From Desulfohalobiaceae bacterium (lineage in GTDB: Bacteria > Desulfobacterota > Desulfovibrionia > Desulfovibrionales > Desulfothermaceae), in assembly GCA_021737085.1 (NCBI GenBank), contig JAIPEP010000012.1, forward strand, positions 1 through 32,452: a stretch of 32,452 nucleotides of DNA, written 5' to 3'. This document shows, piece after piece, positions 22,531 through 30,607 of the stretch (positions within the stretch are counted from its first letter, which is position 1; each line of letters begins with the position of its first letter). The notes below the pieces were generated by a model that worked only from the letters and a program-made list of their open reading frames with translations, made no database searches and had not been told where the DNA came from. A program made the position numbers and the translations under genes.

Positions 22531-23615
22531 GTAGACTCATTCTATCCCCTCGTTTTTTTCCGGCCAACTATTTCGCCAGGACCGGGGAGCACATCGCCTC
22601 GGTCCAGCTCTCCTCCGGGGCGGTGCCCTGGTACGAAGGGGGAATCCTGGACCCCTGGGACCATATCGAGTCCGCCATGGGCCTGGCAGTGGCCGGATAC
22701 CCGGACCGGGCCAGGCTGGCCTATGACTGGTGCGCCCGGAACCAACTGCCGGACGGGGGATTCTGGCCCGCGTACGCGGACAACACCCCCTTGGACTGCA
22801 CCCGCAGGGAGGCCCATCATAGCGCCTACCTGGCCACCGGGCTGTGGCACTACTACCTGGTGAGCGGGGACAGGCGCTTCCTGGCCCGTATGTGGCCCGC
22901 AGTGCGGCTGGGGCTGGACTTCTCTTGCGGGTTGCAGACAAAGCAGGGGGAGATCGCCTGGGCCAGGCTCCCTTGCGGTGGCGCCTATCCGGATGCCCTG
23001 GTCACCGGCTGCAGCTCCATCTACAAGAGCCTGGAGTGCGGGCTGAAAATCGCCGCAGTCCTGGGCGAGCCCGGGCAGGACTGGGCCGAGGCAAGGCACC
23101 GCCTGGGCCGGGCCATCCGGGACAGGGGCCACCGCTTCGACCGAACCTGGCCTGCCAAGGAGCGCTATGCCATGGACTGGTTCTACCCCGTTTTGTCCGG
23201 GGTGTTTGCCGGGGATGGGGCTAGGCGGCGTCTGATGCGGCGGTGGTCCGCCTTTGTGGAGCCGGGGCAGGGTTGCCGCTGCGTAGAGGACGAGCCCTGG
23301 ATCACGGTTGCCGAGTCCTGCGAGCTAGTGCTCAGCCTGCTCTGTGTCGGCGCCTCCTCCCGGGCGGGCCGGGTCTTCAATTGGCTGCAACAGCACCGCT
23401 GTGCAGGGGGCTACTGGACGGGGTACCAGCGGGAGCTGGATCTTTATTGGCCCCGGGAGCGCCCCACCTGGACCGCAGCTGCAGTACTGCTGGCTGCGGA
23501 CGCCCTGTTCCGGGCTACTCCAGCGGCAGGGCTCTTCACCGACTCTCCCCTGGCCGAGCCGGAGCAGGAGGCGAGGGTCAGGGATGGATGCGACGAAGCA
23601 GGGCCAATGAGGTGA
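22527..23615 (+). CDS. Alpha/alpha-barrel protein, 'prenyltransferase-like' (function unknown)
   Basis: 362 aa. Starts at GTG overlapping the methyltransferase stop (GTGA) behind GGAGATGGAGG. Repeated helical units with Trp, Gly and Asp are visible: W-Y-E-G-G-I-L-D-P-W-D-H-I-E-S-A-M, L-P-D-G-G-F-W-P-A-Y, and G-G-Y-W-T-G-Y-Q near the C-terminus. Proteins of this shape are often annotated as prenyltransferase/squalene-cyclase-fold or glycoside-hydrolase-like toroids, but no catalytic motif of either is complete here (no D-x-D-D-T-A cyclase motif). Given its partners, it may trim or recognise the glycosyltransferase product. Its last 38 nt overlap the opposing methyltransferase gene. Confidence 0.75.
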   Translation: MSRLILSPRFFPANYFARTGEHIASVQLSSGAVPWYEGGILDPWDHIESAMGLAVAGYPDRARLAYDWCARNQLPDGGFWPAYADNTPLDCTRREAHHSAYLATGLWHYYLVSGDRRFLARMWPAVRLGLDFSCGLQTKQGEIAWARLPCGGAYPDALVTGCSSIYKSLECGLKIAAVLGEPGQDWAEARHRLGRAIRDRGHRFDRTWPAKERYAMDWFYPVLSGVFAGDGARRRLMRRWSAFVEPGQGCRCVEDEPWITVAESCELVLSLLCVGASSRAGRVFNWLQQHRCAGGYWTGYQRELDLYWPRERPTWTAAAVLLAADALFRATPAAGLFTDSPLAEPEQEARVRDGCDEAGPMR

Positions 23616-24222
23616 TCAGGGACTTGGAGCGAAAAAGCCCGGAGGCCAGGGCGGCGTCCCGGATCTCGCGCGGTGCCTGTCCGCCTTCTCCGGGGTCGAG
23701 GAAAACGTCGTGGATGGCCAGGATTCCTCCGGAGAGGATGTGGGGAGCGAACCCGCGGTAGTCGGACCAGGCGGCCTCGGGGCTGTGGCCGCCGTCGATG
23801 AGGACCAGGGACAGGGGAGTGGCCCACATGCGGGCGGCGGTGGAGGAATTGGCCACAATGGGTACCACAGTGTCCCGGAGCCCGGCCCGGCCCACTGTGC
23901 TCTGGAACTCCCGGAAGGAGTCCATGCGACCTGTTTCCGGGTCGTAGAGGTCGGGGTCGTGGAAGCCCTCTCCGGGCTGATGCTCCTCGGAGCCGCAGTG
24001 ATGGTCGATGGAGAAAAGGATACCCCCGGCATCGCGCACGCCCAAACCCAAGTAGACAGTGGACAGGCCGCAGTACCCGCCGATCTCCAAACAGGGCCCG
24101 CCCGGGCTTGCACATGCGTAACCCGCCCTGTACAGGGCCTCGCCCTCCTCCGGGGCCAGAAAGCCCTTGATGTGGTCCAGGAAGGGGACCCGTCTCCGGA
24201 TCGACTCCAGATTATCTGGCAT
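23578..24222 (-). CDS. Class I SAM-dependent methyltransferase (Methyltransf_24/CmcI-like)
   Basis: 214 aa. Motif I is L-E-I-G-G-Y-C-G-L-S-T (45-55), then an acidic strand-2 end S-I-D-H-H (71-75) and L-V-L-I-D-G-G-H-S, the pattern of the Methyltransf_24 family in which D-G-x-H helps bind metal or SAM. The start at 24222 follows CAGGCGG; the longer frame adds only an S-H-Q-S-R-I-T-N-H-E lead made of a tandem repeat and is unlikely. It converges on the toroid gene and overlaps it by 38 nt at the 3' ends, an arrangement suggesting both belong to one island and may interfere with each other's expression. Confidence 0.88.
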   Translation of the reverse strand: MPDNLESIRRRVPFLDHIKGFLAPEEGEALYRAGYACASPGGPCLEIGGYCGLSTVYLGLGVRDAGGILFSIDHHCGSEEHQPGEGFHDPDLYDPETGRMDSFREFQSTVGRAGLRDTVVPIVANSSTAARMWATPLSLVLIDGGHSPEAAWSDYRGFAPHILSGGILAIHDVFLDPGEGGQAPREIRDAALASGLFRSKSLITSLALLRRIHP

Positions 24223-24242
24223 AAGCCGCCTGAGTGGTATTT

Positions 24243-24277
24243 CGTGATTCGTGATCCGTGACTGGTGACTCATGACA
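24243..24277. repeat. Degenerate 7-bp tandem repeats CGTGATT type
   Basis: Five heptamers CGTGATT, CGTGATC, CGTGACT, GGTGACT, CATGACA, ending 20 nt upstream of the methyltransferase start at 24222. Same period as the repeats at 20390 and 30498 but unrelated sequence. Confidence 0.65.
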
Positions 24278-24397
24278 AATAGTAAGAATTAAGGAGAAAT
24301 AACAAAAGAACGGAGAACCTGGAACACAGTGTTCATTGACCACTGTCCTCCAATATAATCTTTCCCCTAGCCTACGGGGTACAAAGAAGCATAAAAA
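24278..24397. other. AT-rich non-coding stretch upstream of the 23.6-kb methyltransferase gene
   Basis: Together with the two repeats it forms a 513-nt gap (24223-24735). No ORF has a ribosome-binding site; the methyltransferase promoter is presumably here, but I could not place it. Confidence 0.5.
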
Positions 24398-24630
24398 TGT
24401 TGCGAGGCGAGTCGTGGGATGCGCTGAAGCCCGTGTTTCATCCCGGGCGTCTAATGTCGAGAATAGCACCAACCGACCGGCTCCAGCTTATGAGAAAACA
24501 TATTTTCTTGGCATGCCCTAGGCATCGCGGGCCTTGTGGTTGTTACCAGCAGGCTCGCCATATCGCGAGGAACAAAGGCAGCCACCCATATGAAACACGG
24601 CTTCAGCGCACTCACTGACGAGCCTCGCCG
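24398..24630. repeat. ~230-bp inverted-repeat element, copy B
   Basis: Ends are inverted repeats: GCGCTGAAGCCCGTGTTTCA (24421-24440) on the left, TGAAACACGGCTTCAGCGC (24591-24609) on the right. Shares CATATCGCGA (24559-24568), AACAAAGGCAGCCAC (24571-24585) and both ends with copy A at 13261-13490, in the same orientation. Beyond its right end both copies also share scattered bases up to the ATAAGGCCGGC of the operon terminator. No coding potential. Confidence 0.8.
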
Positions 24631-24680
24631 AACAATCTCTCATGATAATTCAGGCTGTTAGAGATATTTACCTACAATAA

Positions 24681-24706
24681 GGCCGGCGGAGAAATCCCCG
24701 TCGGCC
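24681..24706 (-). terminator. Probable terminator of the fadN-fadA operon
   Basis: A 9-bp stem with one mismatch, GGCCGGCGG (24681-24689) / CCGTCGGCC (24698-24706), 29 nt beyond the fadA stop, followed on the minus strand by TTATTGT. The T-run is weak, so efficiency is uncertain. Confidence 0.5.
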
Positions 24707-24735
24707 CTGAAACCTTCCTTCGCGTCAGGCCTCGC

Positions 24736-25905
24736 CTAGACCCTTTCCAGGAGGCCGGCGGCACCCATGCCCCCTCCGATGCACATGGAGACCAGGCCGT
24801 ACCTGACCTCCCGCCGCTGCATCTCGTGCAGCAGGGTGGTGGTCAGCTTGGCCCCGGTGCAGCCCAGGGGATGCCCCAGGGCGATAGCCCCGCCGTTGAC
24901 GTTGACCATGCTCTGGTCCAGGCCCAATGCATCCATGCAGTACAGGGCCTGGGAGGCAAAGGCCTCGTTAAGCTCCACCAGGCCGATATCCTCCAGGGAA
25001 AAGCCGCACTTGTCCAGGACACCGGGGATGGCCTTGGAGGGACCGATGCCCATGAGCTCGGGAGGCACGCCCTGCACGTCGTAGCCCACGAAGCGGGCCA
25101 TGGGATCCTTGCCCAGCTTCTTCACAAATTCCTCGGAGACCACCAAGACCGCGGCGGCTCCGTCGGTCATCTGGGAGGAGTTGCCTGCGGTGACCACCCC
25201 GTCCTGCTTGAAGGGTGTCTTGAGCTGGGCCATTTTTTCCGGGGTGGAGTCCCTGGGCCCGTCGTCGATGTCCACGAGCTCGGTTGTCTTTTCCAGCTTG
25301 TTGCCCGAGAGCTTGGACCGCTCCACGTTCACCGGAACGATCTCCTCCTGGAAACGTCCCTGCTCTATGGCCTGCAGTGCCCTGCGGTTACTCTGCAGCC
25401 CGAACTCGTCCTGGCGATCCCGGGGGATGCCGTACTTCTCCGCCACCTTCTCCGCGGTGATGCCCATTGTGGCGTACGCCCCGGGCCACCAGCCCACCAG
25501 CTCGGGGTTGGCGGAGTAGTTCTTCCCGCCCATGGGGACCTTGGTCATGGACTCGGTCCCGCCGGCGATAATGCAGTCGGCAAACCCGGCCATGATCCGC
25601 TCCGCTGCCATGGAGATGGACTGCAGCCCGGAGGAGCAGAAGCGGTTCACGGTCTGACCCGGGACCTCATAGGGAATCCCGGCGCCCAGGGCCGCCATGC
25701 GGCCCACGTTCATACCCTGTTCCCCTTCGGGGAAGGAACAGCCCAGGATCACGTCCTCTACATGGCTCGGATCCACGCCGGTGCGCTCCAAGAGCCCCTT
25801 CAGGGCAGTGGTGGCCAGGTCGTCCGGCCGCACGTTGGCGAACTTGCCGCGTTTGGCCCGGCACCCGGCCGTCCGTACCGCTTTGAGTATATAGGCGTTA
25901 GGCAT
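24736..25905 (-). CDS. fadA: 3-ketoacyl-CoA thiolase (acetyl-CoA C-acyltransferase)
   Basis: 389 aa, usual length. Nucleophile Cys90 in [16 protein letters not shown], the catalytic His in [12 protein letters not shown] and the second Cys in C-I-G-G-G-M-G. It has the degradative-type [11 protein letters not shown] start and cleaves 3-ketoacyl-CoA with CoA as the last step of beta-oxidation. AGGGAGG precedes the ATG. It follows the fadN-type gene by 54 nt under the same operator. Distinct from the thiolase at 11402, which has an insertion and no operator. Confidence 0.95.
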   Translation of the reverse strand: MPNAYILKAVRTAGCRAKRGKFANVRPDDLATTALKGLLERTGVDPSHVEDVILGCSFPEGEQGMNVGRMAALGAGIPYEVPGQTVNRFCSSGLQSISMAAERIMAGFADCIIAGGTESMTKVPMGGKNYSANPELVGWWPGAYATMGITAEKVAEKYGIPRDRQDEFGLQSNRRALQAIEQGRFQEEIVPVNVERSKLSGNKLEKTTELVDIDDGPRDSTPEKMAQLKTPFKQDGVVTAGNSSQMTDGAAAVLVVSEEFVKKLGKDPMARFVGYDVQGVPPELMGIGPSKAIPGVLDKCGFSLEDIGLVELNEAFASQALYCMDALGLDQSMVNVNGGAIALGHPLGCTGAKLTTTLLHEMQRREVRYGLVSMCIGGGMGAAGLLERV

Positions 25906-25959
25906 AAAAAACCTCCCTGTCTTTGCAGTGATTTCCGGGTTGGCAGAAAGCCCGCTGAA

Positions 25960-28347
25960 TTAGTTACGCAGGGGCTTATTCGTCTTTAAGATGTGGTCGA
26001 CACGCTCCTGCGTCTTCTGATTCTTGCTCAGCCGGACGAAGCCCTCCCGCTCCAGATCAAGGAGGTACTGTTCAGTGATCAATGTACCGGGATCGACATC
26101 CCCGCCACAGAGCGCATCAGCCACAATACCCCCCATTTGGTACTCGTATTCGGTAATGAAGTTGCCTTCCTTCATGTTCCAGAGCTGGCTCTTGATGCTC
26201 GCGGAGACATCCCTGCCCGGCGCCTTGAATGGTCTGGGATGCCTGGGCCGATAGTTCGCCGCCAGGGAGAGGACCTTCTGCTTGGCATCGCCGAGGAGGC
26301 TGTCTATGTCGAAGGTCACGCTGTCGCCCTTTCGCATGTACCCCAGGTTGAACGCGTCGTCCGCTCCCTGGGAGACCTTGGCTTGGCCGATATTCTGGAA
26401 GAACTTGAACAGGAGGTCCTGGGAGCTCACCCCGTAAGTTTCCTCCATTTCCACGGCCCGCACGCAAAGCTCCTTGATACCTCCGCCTGCGGGGAGCAGG
26501 CCGGCACCCATCTCCACGAGGCCCATGTAGGTTTCCACGTAGGCGTTGATTGCGTCGCTGTTCAGACAGAACTCGCAGCCACCGCCCAGGGCCATCCAGA
26601 AGGGCGCGGCCACGACGGGCACGTGACAATACTTCAGGGCCAAGGTCGCCTGCTGGAATTTGTGGACGATCTGATCCAGCTGCTCCCATTTGCCCTCCTG
26701 AACCGCTCCGGCGAGCAGGAAGAGATTTGCGCCGACGGAGAAGCGCTCGCCCTGGTTGCCCACCACGATGCCCACGCCCTCCTGCTCCGCGCGTTCCACG
26801 CAGCGAAAGCACATGTCCAGCATATCCTCGCTGATGGAGTTCTGGGGGGCGTGGAACTCCAGGCAGAAGACCCCGTCCCCCAGATCGAGTATGGAGGAGT
26901 TCTCTCCCTGCTCCACAACCCCTCCTGCCTTCTTGACCAGATCCAGATCGATCTGTTCCGGCTTGGAGGGGACTTCCCTGAAGGTGTTATGCAGGATGTC
27001 CAGATAGTACTTGATCCCGCCCTCTATCTTATAGAAGCACTCCATCTCCTTCAGCTTGTCCGGCACCTGCAGGCCGTCCTTTTCCGCCCGCTGCACGAAG
27101 TAGTCCACTCCGATGGCGTCGAACATCTGGAAAGGCCCCAGCTCCCAGTTGAATCCCCATTTCATGGCGTTGTCGATGTTGACTATGTCGTCAGCGATCT
27201 CGGGGATGCGCTTGAAGGCGTAGAGCAGGGTGTCCCGCAGATTGCGCCAGGCGAACTCCGCCGCCTTGTCCTCCCCCTGGATCACCGCCTTTAGGGTCTC
27301 TCCGGTGGTCTGGGCCATCCTGGCCAGCTTGATGGATTCGAACTTAGGCTTCTGCACCGGCTTGTATTCGCCCGCTTCGTAGTCCCAGTAGTAGCGCTGC
27401 ACACCCTCCTCTGTCTTTTCCTTCTTGTAGAAGCCCTGCTTGGTCTTGTCCCCCAGCTGATTACTGCTCAGCATGGTGTCCACCCAGTCCGGCAACAGAA
27501 AAGCCTCGCGCTCCTCGTCGTGGGGCAGATTGTCGTAGGAATTCTTGGCCACGTGGGCCATGGTGTCCAGCCCCACCAGATCAATGGTCTTGAAGGCTGC
27601 CGTCTTGGGCCGTCCGGTGGGCTTGCCCGCCACGGCGTCCACCTCCTCCACGCTCATGCCCAGGTCCCTCATGTGCTGGAAGGACTTGGCGATGGAGTAG
27701 ACCCCGATACGATTGCCCACGAAGTTGGGGGTATCCTTGCAGTAGACGATACCCTTGCCCAGCCGCTTGTTGAGGAAGTCGGCCATATCCCGGACCACGC
27801 CGGGATCGGCCTCGTTGCAGCCCACTATCTCCATTAGCCGCATATAGCGGGGAGGATTGAAAAAATGGGTGACCATGAAGTTCCTGCGCACCTCCGGTGG
27901 CAGGGCGGTGGCCATCTCGTTGATGGACAGGCCGCTGGTGTTGGAGGAGAGCACCGCCCCCTCCTTGAGATGGGCGGCAACATTGGGGAGCACCTTCTTC
28001 TTGATGTCCATGTTCTCCACCACCACCTCGATAACCCAGTCGCAGTCACTCAGTTTGTCCAGGTCGTCCTCCAGATTGCCCACTTCGATGAGGCGGGCGT
28101 AGTCGTTCTGCAAAAAGGGAGCCGGCCTGGTGGTGTACAGGGACTCCAGCCCCTGCCGGGCGATGCGGTTGCGCACCTGGGGGCTCTCCAGGGTAAGCCC
28201 CTTCTCCTTCTCCTTCTCCTCCTCGGTCAGCTCCTTGGGGACAATGTCCAGTAGCACCACCTCCAGGCCCGCATTGGCCATATGGGCGGCTATGGTGGCA
28301 CCCATCACTCCGGCACCGAGTACTCCTGCCCGTTTGATCCTTCTCAT
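25960..28347 (-). CDS. fadN: 3-hydroxyacyl-CoA dehydrogenase / enoyl-CoA hydratase fusion (FadN type)
   Basis: 795 aa. The dehydrogenase is N-terminal: NAD-binding G-A-G-V-M-G-A-T-I-A near 10-19 and the catalytic region M-V-T-H-F-F-N-P-P, followed by two C-terminal dehydrogenase domains (T-P-N-F-V-G-N-R-I and later). The hydratase part begins near 490, with the oxyanion-hole segments R-F-S-V-G-A-N-L and A-L-G-G-G-C-E-F and G-L-V-E-M-G-A-G-L-L-P. This dehydrogenase-first order is that of Bacillus FadN, opposite to E. coli FadB. It converts enoyl-CoA to 3-ketoacyl-CoA. GGAGG lies 7 nt before the ATG. First gene after the operator-promoter at 28427-28481. Confidence 0.95.
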   Translation of the reverse strand: MRRIKRAGVLGAGVMGATIAAHMANAGLEVVLLDIVPKELTEEEKEKEKGLTLESPQVRNRIARQGLESLYTTRPAPFLQNDYARLIEVGNLEDDLDKLSDCDWVIEVVVENMDIKKKVLPNVAAHLKEGAVLSSNTSGLSINEMATALPPEVRRNFMVTHFFNPPRYMRLMEIVGCNEADPGVVRDMADFLNKRLGKGIVYCKDTPNFVGNRIGVYSIAKSFQHMRDLGMSVEEVDAVAGKPTGRPKTAAFKTIDLVGLDTMAHVAKNSYDNLPHDEEREAFLLPDWVDTMLSSNQLGDKTKQGFYKKEKTEEGVQRYYWDYEAGEYKPVQKPKFESIKLARMAQTTGETLKAVIQGEDKAAEFAWRNLRDTLLYAFKRIPEIADDIVNIDNAMKWGFNWELGPFQMFDAIGVDYFVQRAEKDGLQVPDKLKEMECFYKIEGGIKYYLDILHNTFREVPSKPEQIDLDLVKKAGGVVEQGENSSILDLGDGVFCLEFHAPQNSISEDMLDMCFRCVERAEQEGVGIVVGNQGERFSVGANLFLLAGAVQEGKWEQLDQIVHKFQQATLALKYCHVPVVAAPFWMALGGGCEFCLNSDAINAYVETYMGLVEMGAGLLPAGGGIKELCVRAVEMEETYGVSSQDLLFKFFQNIGQAKVSQGADDAFNLGYMRKGDSVTFDIDSLLGDAKQKVLSLAANYRPRHPRPFKAPGRDVSASIKSQLWNMKEGNFITEYEYQMGGIVADALCGGDVDPGTLITEQYLLDLEREGFVRLSKNQKTQERVDHILKTNKPLRN

Positions 28348-28426
28348 GCTTTACCTCCGTGGATTTTGTCCGGGGTTGCTATACTTGCCGTTCAGTAGCT
28401 TCGAGACATTTACATACAAAAAAAGG

Positions 28427-28450
28427 AAATGAATGAATATTCATTCATTT
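28427..28450. promoter_or_regulatory. FadR-type operator, fadN-fadA operon
   Basis: A perfect 24-bp palindrome with the same 18-bp core TGAATGAATATTCATTCA (28430-28447) as the operator at 20151-20172. It begins 3 bases beyond the -10 box, so a bound regulator would block initiation. Confidence 0.87.
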
Positions 28451-28452
28451 AA

Positions 28453-28481
28453 ACACTACTAAAGCCCTGGCGGGTTGTCAA
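28453..28481 (-). promoter_or_regulatory. Promoter of the fadN-fadA operon
   Basis: Minus strand: TTGACA (28481-28476), 17-bp spacer, TAGTGT (28458-28453), then the operator. The leader is ~100 nt. The rest of the 427-nt gap to 28774 holds only a doubtful small ORF. Confidence 0.75.
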
Positions 28482-28515
28482 GGAGGTAGTTCCCCTACCA
28501 GGAGTGATTCCCTAC

Positions 28516-28761
28516 TCAAGGGTCCGGAGAAGGAATTCGCATGCGGCAGAAAAGGCACTTTACTGGGGGTGGAAACTGTTTAATGCTGCCCCTTAGTATC
28601 CACGGCGGGTTCGTGGGACGGCTCAGGCGCCAGGGGAAACAGCTATAGGAGGGACGCCGTCCGGCATCGGTCCCCGGACACCCGGGACCGCGGGTCAGGG
28701 AGTAGCAGTAGAGCACCTTGCCTCGTCCCTCCAGGGAGCCGTCCGGGACAAGGATAACCAC
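28516..28761 (-). CDS. Doubtful small ORF, Cys/Pro-rich, 81 aa
   Basis: GTG start 13 nt beyond the DHH gene stop. It keeps high GC at third positions and has five Cys (for example K-C-L-F-C near the C-terminus), but there is no clear ribosome-binding site, fold or known family. It may be a real downstream gene or an accident of GC-rich sequence. Confidence 0.25.
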   Translation of the reverse strand: MVILVPDGSLEGRGKVLYCYSLTRGPGCPGTDAGRRPSYSCFPWRLSRPTNPPWILRGSIKQFPPPVKCLFCRMRIPSPDP

Positions 28762-28774
28762 AACTCGGCAGGGG

Positions 28775-29902
28775 CTATTCCTGGGTGTCCGAGGTGTCGT
28801 ATCCGATCTTGTCGAAGATCCGCTGTTTGATCCTGGCCTCGAAGGTCTGCCATTTCAGCTCCCGGAACTCTTCGCTCTGGCCTCCGGCCAAAAAATCCAC
28901 CGGGATCTGGAAGCCTCCGGCGGAATGCTTGCCTCCGCCGTAGGCAGTCCCCGAGGCTTCTCGCCCCAGGGCGCCCTTCAGGAAATCGTCCGGGTCCAAG
29001 GCCAGCTTGGAGGTGCGCAAGGACCCCGCAACAAACTCCTGCTGCTCCGGTCCCTGAATGATACCGAAGACAATGGCGGTGTGCACATTCTCCTCCGTGA
29101 GCAAAAAGTCCGCTGCCTGGGGGACGGCGTCCCGATCCTCGCTACGCAGATAACCGATCCCCGCAAGGGAGAATCCTTCCGCAATAATCCGGTTCTCCAG
29201 GGCCTTTTTGATGATTTCCATAGTCTTTTTGGACTTGTTTTGCCCCATGATCCGCTCCAGGGCCTCGGCATCCCTGTAACGGCTGAGAAAGGCCGCAGCC
29301 CCAAAATCCTCCGCTCCGGCCCGCAGAAAGCTGTTGGTGTCCGAGATCAGGCCGTGCATCAGGGCGGTGGCCAGGTTTGCGTGTTCCTCCCTGTTAGGGT
29401 CCAGCTGAAGGATCCCCTGCTCCAAATACTGGGCGTACATGGTTGCCGTGGCCCCCACGGGACGGATGTCCACGAATTCGGCTTCCGAGCTGTACTGCTC
29501 CTCGTGGTGGTCCATAACTATAAGCACCGGGACCTCAGCCCGCTCCAGGGCCTTGGCGATTTCCCGGGCGGTCGTGCCCTGGTGGTCCACGTACACCGCT
29601 CCAGCGTAGCCGCGCAGGTCCGTGTCCGGGAGGAAGGGATGGAGCTTGATCCCCAGCAAGTTGACCAGGGCCAGGTTCTGCTGGTGACTGATGCTCCCGC
29701 AGTAGACTATATCCGCCTCGATGCCGTGGTCCTGGCTGATGAACTGATGGGCGTAAGCCGCGGAGATGGCGTCCGGATCCGGAAAATCCTGCAGGACTAC
29801 CAGGTGGCGCTGGCCCTTGTGGGCAGCTAGGATCTCCTGCAAACGCTGCAAGCGCTGCCGGTCCTCGGCTGGGGGGTCGCTTTTCCTACCGGAATGGGCC
29901 AT
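28775..29902 (-). CDS. DHH-family phosphoesterase (NrnA/RecJ-like)
   Basis: 375 aa. DHH domain: D-F-P-D-P-D-A-I-S-A (39-48, metal Asps), V-D-H-Q-G-T-T (105-111), and the namesake M-D-H-H-E-E (130-135). The C-terminal DHHA1 domain ends with the substrate-binding G-G-G-K-H-S-A-G-G-F. In classic NrnA the motif-I sequence carries a His (H-x-x-P-D-x-D-A) where this protein has Q-D-F-P-D, so one metal ligand differs. Likely degrades short oligonucleotides, pAp or cyclic dinucleotide products; which one cannot be told. ATG 29902 is preferred over a TTG at 29950 that has no ribosome-binding site, though neither is strong. Confidence 0.85.
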   Translation of the reverse strand: MAHSGRKSDPPAEDRQRLQRLQEILAAHKGQRHLVVLQDFPDPDAISAAYAHQFISQDHGIEADIVYCGSISHQQNLALVNLLGIKLHPFLPDTDLRGYAGAVYVDHQGTTAREIAKALERAEVPVLIVMDHHEEQYSSEAEFVDIRPVGATATMYAQYLEQGILQLDPNREEHANLATALMHGLISDTNSFLRAGAEDFGAAAFLSRYRDAEALERIMGQNKSKKTMEIIKKALENRIIAEGFSLAGIGYLRSEDRDAVPQAADFLLTEENVHTAIVFGIIQGPEQQEFVAGSLRTSKLALDPDDFLKGALGREASGTAYGGGKHSAGGFQIPVDFLAGGQSEEFRELKWQTFEARIKQRIFDKIGYDTSDTQE

Positions 29903-30104
29903 GAGCTCGGCTCTGTCTGATTTGCGGCCGTTTTCGGGGAACCACGGCAATTATAGATTCTAGTGGATTATATGTCACAGTATGCCCCGGGTCAAACACG
30001 CTGCGACCTTGGGGGAGGGAGGCCTGTCCGAATAACCTTCATGCCTGCGCAGACGCAGGCACAACGAAGCATACAATGATCGGAGCCTATCCGGGATGAA
30101 CCCG

Positions 30105-30443
30105 TCAGGCCAGCCGCGCCCCGTCGGGAACATCCGCGTCCGGCACAGCGAGAACCACGGCGCCGTCCTGCCTGTGGAACCCCGTAACCAAACACTCCGA
30201 CAGGACGGGACCTATCTGTTTGGGCGGGAAGTTGACCACGGCCATCACCTTTTTCCCCAGCAGATCCTTCTTGGAATAGAGCTCGGTGATCCGGGCGCTC
30301 GACTTCTTCTCCCCGAGCTCCGGGCCGAAGTCAATCCGCAGGAGATAGGCGGGATGCCGGGCCTGGGAAAAATCCTCCACAGCGACCACCGTGCCCGCCC
30401 GCAGGTCCACCTTCTCGAAGTCGTGCCATTGGATGGGCTCCAT
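30105..30443 (-). CDS. csaA: CsaA-type tRNA-binding protein
   Basis: 112 aa, the full length of CsaA. A tRNA-binding OB-fold: [12 protein letters not shown] (9-20), the A-R-I-T-E-L-Y strand, and [19 protein letters not shown], ending in [12 protein letters not shown]. Dimeric OB proteins of this family bind tRNA and have been linked to chaperone-like roles in secretion. The promoter region is not resolved; the Shine-Dalgarno is AGGAG upstream of the ATG. Monocistronic between the DHH and acyltransferase genes. Confidence 0.93.
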   Translation of the reverse strand: MEPIQWHDFEKVDLRAGTVVAVEDFSQARHPAYLLRIDFGPELGEKKSSARITELYSKKDLLGKKVMAVVNFPPKQIGPVLSECLVTGFHRQDGAVVLAVPDADVPDGARLA

Positions 30444-30497
30444 GTCCGAACTCCTACCACGTGTGAAACATTTTGCTCGTTACTCGTGAGGCCAGCA

Positions 30498-30532
30498 CCG
30501 GACGCCGGACGTCGGACCTCGGATGTCGGAGG
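30498..30532. repeat. Degenerate 7-bp tandem repeats CCGGACG/TCGGANN
   Basis: Five heptamers CCGGACG, CCGGACG, TCGGACC, TCGGATG, TCGGAGG, about 55 nt upstream of csaA. CTATAAC heptamers at 30575-30588 continue the same 7-bp habit before the acyltransferase stop. Confidence 0.75.
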
Positions 30533-30607
30533 AAAGAGGGAACTCGAACCTCGTTCCTGGTTCGTTCCCATCGTCTATAACCTATAACCCCCTAACCTAT
30601 AGCCGGC

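Noticed and set aside
25993-27294. 433-codon plus-strand frame antisense to fadN
   Set aside because: Same reasoning; the minus-strand gene has full catalytic motifs.
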